64,000 bases of DNA from Eurosta solidaginis (GCF_040869045.1 NC_090320.1:148760941-148824940); one strand, 5' to 3'; counted from the stretch's first letter, positions 1 to 11,646 are shown. Translations and numbers: made by a program. The notes: generated from the letters alone by a model not told the origin.

Positions 1-271
1 ACATTTCGTTGAGTTTCAACCAAGAGGAAAAAGTAACTCCATCTGCGGTATACGCTTACTGACACGCTAGCCGGAAATGTTTTGACAGATAAGAGATGCG
101 TGTATAGGGTTTGCTGTAGACGACGTTGACCCTTGCCCACTCTTTGTCTGTCCCATTTTATTAAATGCGGCCTAAATTTGTAGAGAAAGAGATTAATATG
201 ATTATTATTCTGTAACGTATTTGAATGTGACACCAAAGACAATAAATTACTATAAGCTGAGTCAGTTCGTT

Positions 272-456
272 ATAGTGAAATTACAATTTGGCACTAACAG
301 CGACGGTGGCAGTGGCTACTTTTTTTTAGGGAATGTTCAAGTAATAACTCACATTTGCACAGTGGCAGTAAGAAGCAATACTGCCGAGTTTAGTACTGCT
401 TCTAAATTCACTGCCGCTGCCACGATGCTGCTACTGCTAAATTGTAGTTTCACTAT
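272..456. repeat. Foldback MITE in the intron of the MADF gene
   Basis: The two ends are imperfect inverted copies of about 45 bp. The left end reads ATAGTGAAATTACAATTTGG and the right end, reversed, reads ATAGTGAAACTACAATTTAG, followed by GTGGCAG-type sequence on both arms. It would fold into one long hairpin. It lies just downstream of the splice donor of the minus-strand MADF exon, so it is intronic. No transposase and no clear target duplication are visible. Superfamily unknown. Confidence 0.65.
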
Positions 457-519
457 TACTTTGTGAAATCGACAATAAATCCTACAATATCTTTGGTGAC
501 ACAAAACACAATAACTTAC

Positions 520-777
520 CCGAAACGAACAACGAAGACTGTTCCACTTTGTGGATACCTCCGACCTAGGCAGCTCCATAATTTCAGCAATTTCTTGCCA
601 AAGGGCTTCCCTTGCATTCCTGTCCTTATATCCTTTGGACAAGAAGTTCCAGGTCCCTTCCCTCGACTCCACTTCATTAATTAGTTTTTCCGTCCGCTCA
701 TTTGTCCAATGTTCCGCTAGCTTCCGCACTCTTTTTTTGGTTCCAGGGGTTGGTGGCGTGGCTTCCATTTCGTCCAT
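520..777 (-). CDS. MADF (Myb/SANT-like) domain exon
   Basis: The ORF opens with ATG at 777 and encodes a basic N-terminus followed by a MADF domain from about residue 25: LINEVESREGTWN, then YKDRNAREALWQEIAEIM, and the end signature KWNSLRCSFR. MADF domains bind DNA and occur both in fly transcription factors and as the accessory protein of PIF/Harbinger transposons. A consensus donor (GTAAGT on the minus strand, 519-514) follows the last domain codon, so the reading frame beyond 520 is intron. The next exon is not recognised in the window. It may be a transposon accessory gene or a host-like gene; the repetitive surroundings favour the former. Confidence 0.7.
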
Positions 778-779
778 TT

Positions 780-1140
780 ATCTAGTTTTCATAAATTAAA
801 TGAAAACAATTTAAATACATATATCAATCTTTATATATTATATTAAATAATTTATTTCCTTACCTTAAATTTGCAACTTGATTTTGGCTTAAGAAATCAG
901 CAGTGTAAATGTCAAACCTAGAGAAAAATGCCAACATGCTGCCAAATGCATTTTGACAGTCAAATGATGCCATATCAACTGGCAAGCAGAAATGGGGCCG
1001 TTTTCATTTAGCTGACATTTTAATTGACACAGCGTAGTCAAAAGTGACGACAAACACAAATGACACTATATGACAACCCGTTTTCATTAAAATGGCAACG
1101 TTTGACGTGAAATTTGACATAATGAAAACCAGCCATTAGA
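780..1140 (-). promoter_or_regulatory. Upstream region of the MADF exon, possible transposon end
   Basis: This AT-rich stretch holds no ORF. It is dense in TGTCA/TGACA pentamers in both orientations and, read on the minus strand, starts with TGGCTGGTTTTCATTATGTC next to TAA. That fits the subterminal region and end of a Harbinger-type element with a TAA target, and equally a promoter region. The partner end was not found, so this is a candidate only. Confidence 0.3.
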
Positions 1141-1360
1141 CGCAAAACTTGAGGCGTGTTTAATTGCTGCTCGCATTCAGCATATGCGCTAATTTTTTTA
1201 CCTAAGGCTTAGGTTAAAATTTGTAAGTAAATTTTGCGAATGCCAGCAAAGAAACAAAATTTACTTAATAATTTGGGAAAAATTTAAACAACGTGACATC
1301 AGGACGGACAAGGCGACAGCTGTTTCGATTATACCTTGTAAATCTCTTCAAAGCCTTTTC

Positions 1361-1438
1361 TCCCGGGAGTGGGAGTCGAACTCGCACTCCTACGATAGTT
1401 GAAATGGTTGGAAACGCATTCAGCTACGTCATGCCTGT
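1361..1438 (-). repeat. tRNA-like head of the inverted SINE unit
   Basis: Read on the minus strand it contains GTAGCTGAATGCG and GAGTTCGACTCC at tRNA-like spacing, ending in CCCGGGAG. The acceptor stem and an anticodon arm are not convincing, so it is a SINE promoter head and not a tRNA gene. Confidence 0.55.
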
Positions 1439-2040
1439 TGTAAAGTTCTTCCCAATTGCCTTCTTTTTGCATATTTTAATCTTTTACACATTGCATACTT
1501 CGTATGCAATTATGTGTTAAAGCTTATGCTTGTATGCAATGTGTAAAAGATTAAAATATGCAAAAAGAAGGCAATTGGGAGAACTTTACAACAGGCATGA
1601 CGTAGCTGAATGCGTTTACAACCATTTCAACTATCGTAGGAGTGCGAGTTCGGATCCTACTCCCGGGAGAAAAGGCTTTGAAGAGATTTACAAGGTATAA
1701 TCGAAACAGCTGTCGCCTTGTCCGTCCTGATGTCACGTTGTTTAAATTTTTCCCAAATTATTAAATAAATTATAAAATTAAAAAATTGCTTCAAATAAAT
1801 GTTTTCATACATTTGAAAAAGCAATATGGGCAATCCCCGATTATTAAAATCATACAAACAGACAAAATTGGTTAATTCGTTGTAGTTCTATAAATAGAAC
1901 GAAAACAGCAACAAAAACCAAAGTTTCTTTGAAAACCGCCGTACCAAGCATAGCTTTAACACATAATTGCATACGAAGTATGCAATGTGTAAAAGATTAA
2001 AATATGCAAAAAGAAGGCAATTGGGAAGAACTTTACAACA

Positions 2041-2118
2041 GGCATGACGTAGCTGAATGCGTTTACAACCATTTCAACTATCGTAGGAGTGCGAGTTCGA
2101 CTCCCACTCCCGGGAGAA
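2041..2118 (+). repeat. tRNA-like head of a direct SINE unit
   Basis: Same sequence as in the neighbouring units (compare about 1597-1674 and 2463-2540), with intact A-like and B boxes. Downstream sequence is a shared AT-rich body ending in CAATCCCCGATTATTAAAATC. Confidence 0.55.
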
Positions 2119-2739
2119 AAGGCTTTGAAGAGATTTACAAGGTATAATCGAAACAGCTGTCGCCTTGTCCGTCCTGATGTCACGTTGTTTAAATTTTTCC
2201 CAAATTATTAAATAAATTATAAAATTAAAAAATTGCTTCGAATAAATGTTTTCATACATTTGAAAAAGCAATATGCGCAATCCCCGATTATTAAAATCAT
2301 ACAAACAGACAAAATTGGTTAATTCGTTGTAGTTCTATAAATAGAACGAAAACAGCAACAAAAACCAAAGTTTCTTTGAAAACCGCCGTACCAATCATAA
2401 GCTTTAACACATAAATGTGTTAAATATGCAAAAAGAAGGCAATTGGGAAGAACTTTACAACAGGCATGACGTAGCTGAATGCGTTTACAACCATTTCAAC
2501 TATCGTAGGAGTGCGAGTTCGACTCCCACTCCCGGGAGAAAAGGCTTTGAAGAGATTTACAAGGTATAATCGAAACAGCTGTCGCCTTGTCCGTCCTGAT
2601 GTCACGTTGTTTAAATTTTTCCCAAATTATTAAATAAATTATAAAAAAATTAAAAAATTGCTTCAAATAAATGTTTTCATACATTTGAAAAAAGCAATAT
2701 GGGCAATCCCCGATTATTAAAATCAAACAAAATTTACTT

Positions 2740-3386
2740 CATTAATATTTCGGCTTGATTGCATTTGTTTAGTAAAATACAATTTTATTATAATTTTGCT
2801 TTAGCATATTCTATAAGCATACATACCTATTTCTAGCTGCTAGTAGAATGAAACCACACATACTATACGATACACTTTCGTATGTACATCTGCATAAATA
2901 TACATTTACATATGAGCGTGTCTATTAGTTACGTAGCCTATGTACGTGCATGCACAGAGAGAAACGAAATAGTATCGCATATATGTTAGACAGTTTCGTT
3001 ACTTTAAAAACTCAAAAGCCATTATAAAACTCCCTATCTTAAGTACCCTGCAAAAATCGCGAGTACTCCATGCATGCATCCCCTTTTCAGATTTTTTTAT
3101 TATTTAATGTTTTTTTCAGCCAAGGTTTGTTAAACTTCTTTTGCGTTTGCCCTTTTGATTTTTTTGCGTTTTGAATTTTGAATTTCGAATTGAATTTAAT
3201 GTCCGTGGCAACCTGTTCGACCGGATGTCGTTTTATTTTGAAATTTAAGCATTTTGAGTCGTCCCTGCGCTTTTTGTCAGTCTTTTTTAAAGGCATGATA
3301 TGACATTTTTTCTGTGTATGGCGCAGGACGGCAAGGTTGGCAAGAACCCCGCACATCCGACATAACTAGCCACACAGCACCACTAG
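2740..3386. other. AT-rich interval without a supported gene
   Basis: Contains runs of CATAC/TATG-type simple sequence (about 2810-2960). A lysine-rich minus-strand ORF (3356-3087) has no recognisable domain and its composition follows local A/T runs. I see nothing else here. Confidence 0.4.
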
Positions 3387-3387
3387 A

Positions 3388-4870
3388 TCATGCCGACTGC
3401 CTTCCTTGCTGCTCCATCAAAAATGTGTTTCCATAACAACACATTGCAAACATCGTACACACATATTCCTTCATATATATATCGTGCATTATATCAAAAC
3501 AAAAGTTTTGAGTAACATGAAAACTTAGCAATTCATTAAATATACATTCAGTTTTAATGCCTGTTAGTTGGAAATTATTTTCCAGTACGTTCCTCCCATA
3601 GTTTTGCTCATTCCTTAGCCAATCGCTATGCTCGTTTGTATCACATTTCATTTGCTCTTTCATTCTTCAACATACTCTGCAATATCTTTTGGCGTTAAAA
3701 GACTGAACAAAGAATACTATTAACTGCTAGATTATCTCCAAAAACTAATCCTAAAACAAAACGGACTCTATATGTTTCACTTACAGTTTTTATGGTAACA
3801 CCATTTTCTAGTAATAGAAGGTCTTGAATAAGAGAATAAAATGCCTTTTCATTTACATGGGCTCTTAGCTCTGAACAATTAATAAATGCAGCATGAAATA
3901 TATATTCTAATTTTGATTGAAGCCGTTGAGGTATAGAGGGAAAGATATATAGCATCCGCACATAGAAAAGGTGTGACTACCAAGGAGGTTATTTATTTGA
4001 AAGTCGTCAAAGTAAAGAATGTAAGTCAGGACTGTATCACACATATACATTTGACACTTTTCTTTGAAAATTTCCCTACTTCTAAAGTTGTAAATAGTAT
4101 TATGTGATACACTATTTTTATCTATCAATAGCAAGTTTCAAAAGTCCTGGAATCTCAAATATAGAAATGAATCTGAATAATAATGGAAAAATGTATATGT
4201 TAGATGTTTTAGGACCTAGAGTTGGGTTACCATGTAGCTCTTTCAATAGATTTAGTAAGTGTAATTCATTTTGGATCCGAATAAAGGTTAACATTTATAA
4301 GTATGTTAACCATTCTGTGCTCAGTTCTTATATCATCAAATGGGGTTTTACAAAACTCCGATATACATTTTATAGTTTCTTGAGCTTAGTTCTGGACAGT
4401 AACTACTCCTTCAAGGGCTACTGATATAGATTGAAGCAAATCTGTTACCATATTATGAATGTCTAGTACAGTTTTCTGGGCATATAACTATTCTGATGCA
4501 AACTTAGAGATAAATACAAAGCTTTTCTTTTAAAACTATGGACTATATCAAATACATTGTTTGTGGGTAAGCATTCAGTTAAATTATTTTGTGCTATTTT
4601 AATATCTCTATCTAATTTCCGTATATTACAATTAGTCAATGCAAGCACTGGCATACTAATAGGCACATCGGGTGAAGATATACTTTTCGTTTTATTTTGT
4701 TTGTTTAAGGGTCCCCTAAAAGAAGTAAAATTAGTAAATACTTGATTGCAGCTATCCTGGACACATTTAAGTTTAAGAAATTTTGTTGTCAACAAATGAT
4801 CAACTTTGAAGTGATGTATAAAAAATGCAGATTCAATAAATTTTTTAGGACACTTAAAACTAGCAAACAT
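3388..4870 (-). pseudogene. Relic of a transposon-like C2H2 / YFDDF-GDN-DIMHD protein
   Basis: Minus-strand fragments in the expected order. 4870-4463 has a degenerate C2H2-like start (FKCPKKF ... FIHHFKVDHLL, then KCVQDSCNQVF). Around 4060-3990 comes the signature YILYFDDFQINNLLGSH. After a frameshift, 3961-3695 has PSIPQRLQSKLEYIFHAAF and FVLGLVFGDNLAVNSIL. Finally 3663-3388 has NFQLTGIKTECIFNELLSF and FCFDIMHDIY. I recognise this order from large uncharacterised arthropod and fish proteins that behave like transposon products. The aspartates in YFDDF, GDN and DIMHD could be catalytic, but that is inference. Frameshifts and gaps make it a relic. It lies directly downstream of the SAM-type gene on the same strand. 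Confidence 0.6.
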
Positions 4871-5046
4871 TTTGATACATTAAGATTTAATTTAAAACAT
4901 ACATATATGCTTTGTTATAAATTTGATTAATTGACAAATTCAAAATTACGTTGTTCATAAAAAAAAAAGTTTATAAGGGAAACTATATTCGACGATTTTG
5001 AATCGAACTGGGAAGTTATATCATAAAAATGGTTTTGTATAAAGGT

Positions 5047-5670
5047 CTATACAAGCTCACATCCTTGAGGATATTTTAAAGAAAATACGTGAAATATCTT
5101 AAAACACAAGTCTAAACTCTCAATAAATGAATTGAATTTATATAACGTATTGTCGAAAAATACATAAAAATCTTTGAGCTCTATCTCAGGTCCCACCACT
5201 ATTAAAAACGGCTGAACTGTGTTCTTGGCAGAGTAATACTTGCAAATGATTTCGTCAACTCCTCTTTGATAGTGCATACGCATTCGTGATTTTCTTCGTA
5301 GTATTTCTGTGGTGTTGATAAATCTTGAAGACGTTTGCAGTACTGAAATCAGCAATATCGAAATTAGGTAGTCCTGAGTGTCTATAAGTAAATTGAAGTA
5401 AGCATACATACATGTATGTAAATTAATTTAAATTATTTACCTATGTTTTTTAATGTTTTTACCAATGAGAATAATTGTTTGCAATTTCCATTATTTATAC
5501 GAGTTTCGTAAAAGTTTAAAACTTTTAATTTTAAGTGATCCCATTTTGAATATAACAAGTCCTGCTTCAACGGATATAGGAGATTGAAATCTATTTTGAT
5601 CTAAACAGCAAAAAAGTAAAAATATAAGGTAAAGTGAGTATGGAAACATACAGAGTTTTATATGCCAGCT
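5047..5670 (-). pseudogene. 3' exons of a split SAM-type transposon-associated gene
   Basis: Minus-strand coding pieces that continue the gene at 28,772-30,732. From 5670 the frame reads ELAYKTLYVS. After an intron (acceptor TGCTGTTTAG, exon near 5599) comes IKIDFNLLYPLKQDLLYSKW, ending at a donor GTAAAT near 5440. A last exon (about 5385-5047) carries FLIVVGPEIELKDFYVFFD and KFNSFIESLDLCFKIFHVF then LKYP, which is the C-terminal signature I know from this uncharacterised insect protein family. Deleting the block 5,674-28,768 plus one CAG restores an in-frame junction (DSLAP then ELAYK), so these are halves of one gene. Confidence 0.65.
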
Positions 5671-6099
5671 CAGTAGCCCGTTTCTGTATCCTTTCGATAC
5701 GAATTATATCGCAAAAAGCAACCCTGATGCATTGTTATCGCAAGGTAGTGTTTCTGTATGAGTGGTGAATATGTATTTTCCTTATTTCGTGCGATATTCA
5801 TATCAATAGCTCCGAAGGTGGTGATAGCATACATTTTCTGTAATTTGAATTTTTTGTGTGCTAAGCAGCTTTTCATTTTTTCATTCTTGAGTTTGTCAAT
5901 TTTAGCATTTAAAAAAGCTGAAACACCCAAAATATTTCACGGTGAACGTGTGAATACTTAATAGAGAGCAGAAATTTGTGTTTTGGGCGAGATTGAGCAG
6001 AAAAGCGAGGGATTGTCTCTGAAGAAATGTGAATTTGGAGGAAGAAATATTGATCAATTTATTATATACATCTAAGAACTGTCCATACATATATCAGCA

Positions 6100-6836
6100 A
6101 TGGAGTTGGATGCCAAGCTTTTAGTTTTAAAGAAAGTATTGCACAAAACTACGTGACGAACTACTTTTCGTATACGCCGTTTATTTGGACAGCGAAGTCG
6201 ATATTAAATGGAAGATTTTACAGAAAAGCTTTTCCGGCACTTATACGAAATGATGAAGACCTTTTCTTGTTCTGTAAATATGCTGCACTTATACAGCGTG
6301 AACAAAAACGTAAAGGATTTTCTAAAAAAATATACAAATTATAGGAAGGGGGACTTTCTGAGGTAAATGTACATAAATATTCTCGGTAAAAACGTCGGAA
6401 CCCAAAGGTTCAAAATAAGTTCGGCAAGGCGAATGTTTTTTTGGATTGTGTCGTGAATCCAAATGTTTATTGCTGCTTGTTTATGTATACTAACATTTTA
6501 TGTTTTTATTTGCAGACAAATGAAATAAAAGATGACCTAGAATTTTTGGATCTTACTAACCAAACTCCAAAAGTGACTTCAAGGGTGACTCCACAACCAA
6601 AGACAAACTCTACCATACTCGACCCAGCTACATCTCAATCGAACCCACGTGATTATAATACTTTCAGCGGTGCTTACGCCGAAAAAAAAACATATGGAAG
6701 ACCAAGACGAAAGGCAAAGAGAATTTAATAATGGGCAACAAAAATTAACTTCCGAAATTTTAAATACGCTTAAAGCCATACACGAAACCCTCAAGTCAAT
6801 AGAAATGTCGTTAAAACCACAGTCTATTAATGATTA
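6100..6836 (+). pseudogene. X Myb-like accessory gene, copy A
   Basis: ATG at 6100 (MELDAKLLVLKKVLHKTT) is followed by stops and frame changes. A plausible donor lies after GDFLR (about 6362), and an acceptor (TTTATTTGCAG, near 6515) opens a last exon with TNEIKDDLEFLDLT. That exon ends in an amphipathic, coiled-coil-like tail (EILNTLKAIHETLKSIEMSLK) typical of Myb/MADF accessory proteins of PIF elements. In this copy a run of nine A (near 6680) shifts the frame; copies B and C have lengths that keep it open. The N-terminal DNA-binding part is not clearly recognisable, so family assignment is inference. Confidence 0.45.
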
Positions 6837-7391
6837 AATTACCATTATACATATTCTCAAAAGCCATTACAACTTAAAAATTCCCAGCATCAGCGTTTTC
6901 TATAAACTGGTTGAAAGAATATATCTCTAGCGACCGACAAAAAAAACGTGGCCGTAGTCAAAAATATAGGAGCAAAATTTAAACACAAATATATGTAAAT
7001 TCTATCTATTTTACGTTGTTTTGTCAATTTCAAAATTTTTTTTCATAATTTTATATCAACAAGCATAGTAATTAATTTGGAACACTCCAAATTCGAGAAA
7101 CTTTTTAAGTCACCCCAAGCTTTAAAATTGTTTTCTTAGAAATCTTAAAAGCTTTCTGAATCACTGCTATTCTTGAATCCATCATAAAAAATCTACGAAT
7201 ACAACCCTCCGCTACGAATACGAAGAATTTGCTATCACTGAACTCATGTGAAACCGAAAAAAGTGCTGCCAACACATAATGTCAAATTTTGATTATTCGA
7301 AGTCAGCTGAGCGATTTTAAATAAAATATTTCAGCTTAAATTTTAGTTTAAATTTTGCACTATAGCATTTAAAAAAAGATTAGTGCTTAAA

Positions 7392-8644
7392 ATGGATTCC
7401 GTAGCGTTTGCAGTTTTGATAGAAGAAAATGAGCAAAAAAGACGTAATTTAAAAATTGCGAGGAAAGTCTTGAGAGATGCCAGTAATCCTCTTGATTTAG
7501 AAGAGGTTATGTAAGTGAAAGGATCCGTATACTTGTTTTAATGAACTTATAAAGGTTTTCAAAAATTTAGGTTTATAACAAATTTCCGCCTAAACAAGGC
7601 TGCGTTTACGTACGTGCTCGGTGTATTAAATGAAGGAAGTGCACCGTTCGGAAGGTCATCTTCAATGAGCCCTTTAATACGGTTGGCATCGGTATTACGT
7701 TTTTTGGCGGGGGGTAGCTATCAGCACGGAGTTGGAAAAGATTTTGATGCTGCGATGTCTCAATCCACGTTTTCCAAAGTTTTGAAAGAGGCGCTGCTAA
7801 TTTTCCAAGCGCGGCTATGTCCAAAATGGATATATTTAGATATGACCAACGAAGAGAAATGTAGCGCAAAAACGCATTTCTACGAAAAATATAGGTTCCC
7901 GGATGTAATCATGTGTGTGGACGGTACCCACATAAAAATAGTATCACCAAACAAGGATAAATTTTTTTATTTTATAATCGGAAAGGATACTATAGCATCA
8001 ATGCGATGATTGTAAGGACTCTAATACAATGATTAAAATATTTAATTGATTTACATTATGCAGATGTGTGATAACAAAATGAAGATTCGTTATGTAAATG
8101 CGCAGTATCCAGGAAGTAACCACGATTCTCACATATGGAACGTAAGTAATGCGAGATCCTATTTTGAGAGAAAGTATGCAGAAGGTGAACGGAATACTTG
8201 GATTTTAGGTGTGTATATGTTCCTGATGTAAGTTATTTTCCAGGGTTAAGTAAAATATTATTTTTTATAGGTGATGCTGGATACGCCTTGGAGCCTTGGC
8301 TGATGACACCGTTTCGTTCCCCACAATCGGGCAGCTCTGAAAGTAACTACAATAAAGTCCACGCAAAAGCAAGAAATATTATTGAGAGGACTATTGGCAT
8401 TTTCAAAAATCGTTTTAGATGTCTTCTGGGTGCCCGCGAGCTCCATTACGAACCGTACAAAGTAAGCCAGATTGTAAATGTCGCGGCAGCTTTTCACAAC
8501 ATTTGTTTGCACTATCGGGTTCTAAATTATGATGCGGAATTGCTAGACCAATTATCTGATAGCGACAGTTTGGAAATTTTGCCCACGGAGCTTAATAGTG
8601 TTGCTGCCAATATAAGACAATCTATTTCCAATTCACTTTTATAA
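7392..8644 (+). pseudogene. PIF/Harbinger transposase (HARBI1-like), copy A, frameshifted
   Basis: Four exons: 7392-7510, 7571-8011, 8064-8208 and 8271-8644, with donors GTAAGT, GTAAGG and GTGTGT. Landmarks of the DDE_Tnp_4 (HARBI1) fold are FPDVIMCVDGTHIKIVSP (first D), PGSNHDSHIWN, GDAGYALEPW (second D) and ARNIIERTIGIFKNRFRCLL (catalytic E). The enzyme would cut and join at the TIRs in the nucleus together with its Myb partner. In this copy a T run after KDKF has two extra T, which shifts the frame before the end of exon 2. Exon structure is inferred from splice consensus and agreement among the three copies. Confidence 0.85.
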
Positions 8645-8787
8645 ATATTTATTTTAATAATAATTCACTTTTATAAATGTACTTATAAGGCACTTAAAAA
8701 TAAACAAAAATATTTTAGTAATTTAAATTTAATTTACTTATTAAGTAATTTCAGACTTTTTTCTTCCACCTTCAGCATTTTTTTTTT

Positions 8788-9547
8788 TTATTTCATTTTT
8801 TCGGCTATTAGTCTGTTGTGTTCGCGACTCTCCTCAACTTGAGCAATTTTCAGGTCGCATAGTTTTTCCGTGGCTCGATACAATCGTCGAATTCCTGCGT
8901 CAATATCCTGGAAATTTTGTTCTTGAGTTTTGGAGTTCTGTATACTCTCTTTGTAAAAGCTTTCCTGCAAACCAATTTGTTCCTTAAGAAGGTTGTATGT
9001 AGGGGAATTTGCCGATTTTTGAGGAGTTGAACGCCGGCTCGGTTGTGAAAAGCCACCGGTTGCTGACGCCATAGAAACATCTGCGTCTGCTTCAGGAGTA
9101 TTTTCCGAATGAATTTGAGGAAGTCCTACACTGATGGTGTTTGGGCAGCCCGAAGTGCAAGTTTCTAGAGATACCAACTCTATTAAGCCTTCTTCCAAAT
9201 CTGTGAGGCTATGTTGCCGATTTCTTCCACCTCGTGTGGCTGTCTGCTCCCTTTTATTTTCCATGAGTTTGCGTTTTACATACGACTTCCAGTCCAAATA
9301 TACCTAAACCAAAAGCAAACAATGAAATTACATACATACATAGATACATATGTACATATTACAAAAGCATTACTTTTTTCCAGGTAGTTACATCTTTTTT
9401 TGGTAGCCCAAGACTATTTAGCTCGTTTGCTACGTTTACCCAAAATTTGTGCACATCCTCCTTTGGGCACTTTGTAAAGCCTTGCGCCATTTTAGGTTGC
9501 TGCTGCAATAGCTCGAGTAAGCGAGAATATTGTTGGCGAATTGTCAC
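8788..9547 (-). CDS. Harbinger Myb/SANT-like DNA-binding protein, copy A
   Basis: Two minus-strand exons: 9547-9374 (MTIRQQYSRLLELLQQQPKM ... KFWVNVANELNSLG ... TTWKK) and 9303-8788 (from VYLDWKSYVKRKLMENKRE). The first exon plus the start of the second form a Myb/SANT-like helical domain with spaced tryptophans. The second half is a Ser/Pro-rich linker and a coiled C-terminus (RATEKLCDLKIAQVEESREH). In PIF/Harbinger elements this protein binds the transposon ends and brings the transposase to DNA. No frameshift is visible, unlike copies B and C. Confidence 0.75.
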
Positions 9548-9839
9548 AATTTTGGACCTATTATAACAATATATTGCAATTTAATTAGTATAAATATCAC
9601 TTTTAATAATATACTTACATTTTATTTGTTTAATATTCCTTTTTATTCTGAATTTGAGATAATTTCACTTTTTTCCGCAAGCTGATACGCGTCGTAGAAA
9701 ATTTGTACGAAACTCTACGATTTGACAGTTCGAGTGAGTTCAGTGAAGGCTTTCTACGAATTTCGAACTTACGATGGATTCAGTGAACGGACTTTCGTAG
9801 AATCTACGAAAATCGAACATACGATGGATTCAAAAATAG

Positions 9840-10344
9840 GGTTGAATATGCAATTTTTTATCCCCATTTCTCTATATAAACTTATTTCTTTTGTTTGGGA
9901 GAATATGCTAAACACTTCAGGAAAAAAAATTGTCAAAAATAAGCAGAAATTTTGGGATTAAAGTTTAATTTTGTTTAGCTAGTATTGATGGAATTCTGGT
10001 TTTCTGGAATTTTCTTGAAATTTGAATAAAGTGTTTCATATTAATTGCAATGCTTTGTACATACATATAAAGTATCTATTTCATACAAAACTACTTATGA
10101 AATGAATTTAATGAAGAAATATTGAATATTGAAACAATAGTCGCAAAGTAGTTTATATAGTAGTGCATACATATTAATTATAATTAAATAAATCAGCATT
10201 CAAATAGATAACGTTTTCTTTTTTCTCTAAGTCATTATAACGCACCTAAAAACACATAACAACTTCCATTATATTTAATAATTATATTTACAAAAAAAAA
10301 AAAAAAAATATCATTTATATATACTAATAATTATAGTTAAAAAA
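9840..10344. other. X internal AT-rich sequence, no gene
   Basis: Noncoding stretch repeated at 25,427-25,928 in copy C. It contains poly-A and simple AT repeats only. Confidence 0.4.
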
Positions 10345-10752
10345 TTGTTGTTCTTGTTGTTGTAGCGATAAGGTTGCTCCCCGAAGGCTTTGGGGGTGTT
10401 ATCGATGTGATGGTCCTTTGACGGATACAGATCCGGTACGCTCCGGTACCATAGCACAATTAAGGTGCTAGCCCGACCATCTCGGGAACGATTTATGTGG
10501 CCACATTAAACCTTCAGGCAATTCCCTCCCTCTCCACCCCAAGTTCCATGAGGAGCTTGGGGCGCTAGATCCTCGTCTGTTAGTGAAACAGGATTCGCCG
10601 CGGATAGGTGACAATTGGGTTTGGAGAAGCTGTATATTGCGCTGTCCACCTGAAGGGTTGCGCTACACACCATCTTGAATCTGGTATTTTAGTCGCCTCT
10701 TACGACAGGCATACCTACTGCTGGTATATTCTGATCCCCTAATCCGCTGGGG
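10345..10752 (-). repeat. (CAA)n-tailed retroposed repeat, copy A
   Basis: Read on the minus strand it ends CGCTACAACAACAAGAACAA, the same kind of end as the jockey-like LINE copies here (GCTACAACAACAACAACAA). The body, with the palindrome CCGACCATCTCGG and GTCGCCTCTTACGACAGGCA, looks like a high-copy tephritid repeat. No coding sequence and no clear pol III boxes. It may be a SINE moved by that LINE, or a detached LINE 3' end. Confidence 0.55.
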
Positions 10753-10756
10753 GTGT

Positions 10757-11008
10757 TCTGTGCATATATGTAATACTCCTATATTGCTAGGTACATTCCC
10801 AAACATCAGAGTGCCGATATATTGATGTTTAAACGTTTTTGTTTTTGTATTCAACATTCGAATGTACCTAAATTTAAATTTTTTCTTGTCACACTTATGC
10901 TGCTACAATCACAAAAATTTTATAGGCTGTCTTGGTTTGATTTCGAATTCAGAACACATTGCGAGCATTTTCTATTAGCAATATAGGAGTATTACATATA
11001 TGGTTCTG
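10757..11008. repeat. Foldback repeat with 27-bp inverted ends
   Basis: CATATATGTAATACTCCTAT at the left is matched in reverse near 10,980-11,003, giving an inverted repeat of about 27 bp around 190 bp of AT-rich sequence. Present in copy C at about 26,342-26,593. Possibly a small MITE. Confidence 0.45.
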
Positions 11009-11309
11009 TGAGAACTTTATTGAATGGTCTCATTCTGTCTGCTTTGTATAATTTTATGCAACTTGTTTGCCTTTTTCACCTTGGTCGCTAATTTGGTTCT
11101 TGCTAGTCTAAATTGTACAATTATCCGTAGCCAATCAACGGCCAGTATCCTCTTTTCTACAATTCCAGGGAAACGTATTCGCCGGCCTGCAGCTCAACCA
11201 AATCCTTTTTACGGTCTGGAAGGGAATGAAAGTAAATTAATGCTATTTGGATATTGAGAAAGATACAGAGGTAGATAAAAGTAGACAAGCCAAAGAATCC
11301 TATTTATTT

Positions 11310-11400
11310 CGCAGGCCAGGATAAAGCCACCCCAAGTTCCTTTCGGAAAGAGGGTAGAAGGGTTAATGTGGTTTCCCGAGATGGTCGGCAAAGTACCTTA
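11310..11400 (+). repeat. Diverged inverted fragment of the (CAA)n-tailed repeat
   Basis: Reversed, this stretch reads CGACCATCTCGGGAA ... CCACATTAA ... GGAACTTGGGGT, the same order of landmarks as in the repeat at 10,345, but in the opposite orientation and more diverged. Also in copy C (about 26,890-26,965). Confidence 0.35.
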
Positions 11401-11646
11401 ATGGTGGTATTTTCCGGAATGTACCGAATCAATATGCTGTCCACATCGACAACAGCAAAACTCCCGAAAATCTTCAAGGAGTCTCCTTATCGCTAGAGTG
11501 AAAATAGTTTTCGATCCGTGATCTTGAGCGGGAAGCTATTCTTATACTGGTCATTAACACCGACTGTTGATTCTACCTTAACATTTTACAAATAATATCA
11601 TAAACCATTTGCAAAGAGTCATATCACGGTATTATTTACCCATCGG

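Larger units (their letters stand above)
1267..2724. repeat. Cluster of four tRNA-like SINE units in one target duplication
   Basis: Four related units: one inverted (about 1267-1505), then three direct ones beginning near 1545, 1991 and 2424 (periods about 446 and 422 bp, the last truncated). Each has a tRNA-like segment with an A-box-like GTAGCTGAATGCG and, in three units, a B box GAGTTCGACTCC; the unit starting near 1545 has a damaged B box (GTTCGGATCC). The inverted and first direct units form a palindrome centred near 1515. The whole cluster is flanked by the same 15 bp, AAACAAAATTTACTT, at 1252-1266 and 2725-2739. Long antisense ORFs across the units are by-products of repetition. Confidence 0.7.
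7167..9839 (+). mobile_element. Nested Harbinger cassette, copy A
   Basis: Bounded by CTATTCTTGAATCCATCATA on the left and, reversed, CTATTTTTGAATCCATCGTA on the right. Further subterminal matches (CACTGAACTCA, TCTACGAA) occur on both sides. It contains a plus-strand transposase and a minus-strand Myb/SANT gene, tail to tail. No clean 3-bp target duplication is visible, so it may be either a nested element or the core of X. Confidence 0.6.

Noticed and set aside
1485..1530. loxP-like sequence around GCATACTTCGTATGC
   Set aside because: Only the ACTTCGTAT core resembles a loxP arm; the spacer and the second arm do not fit. It is the palindrome centre of two inverted SINE units.
2041..2118. 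Functional tRNA genes
   Set aside because: A and B boxes are present but no consistent acceptor or anticodon stem can be folded, and the units are repetitive.
1293..2605. Repeated antisense ORFs beginning MTSGRTRRQLFRLYL
   Set aside because: They are the same noncoding SINE sequence read four times, with no domain and with the tRNA-like boxes running through them.
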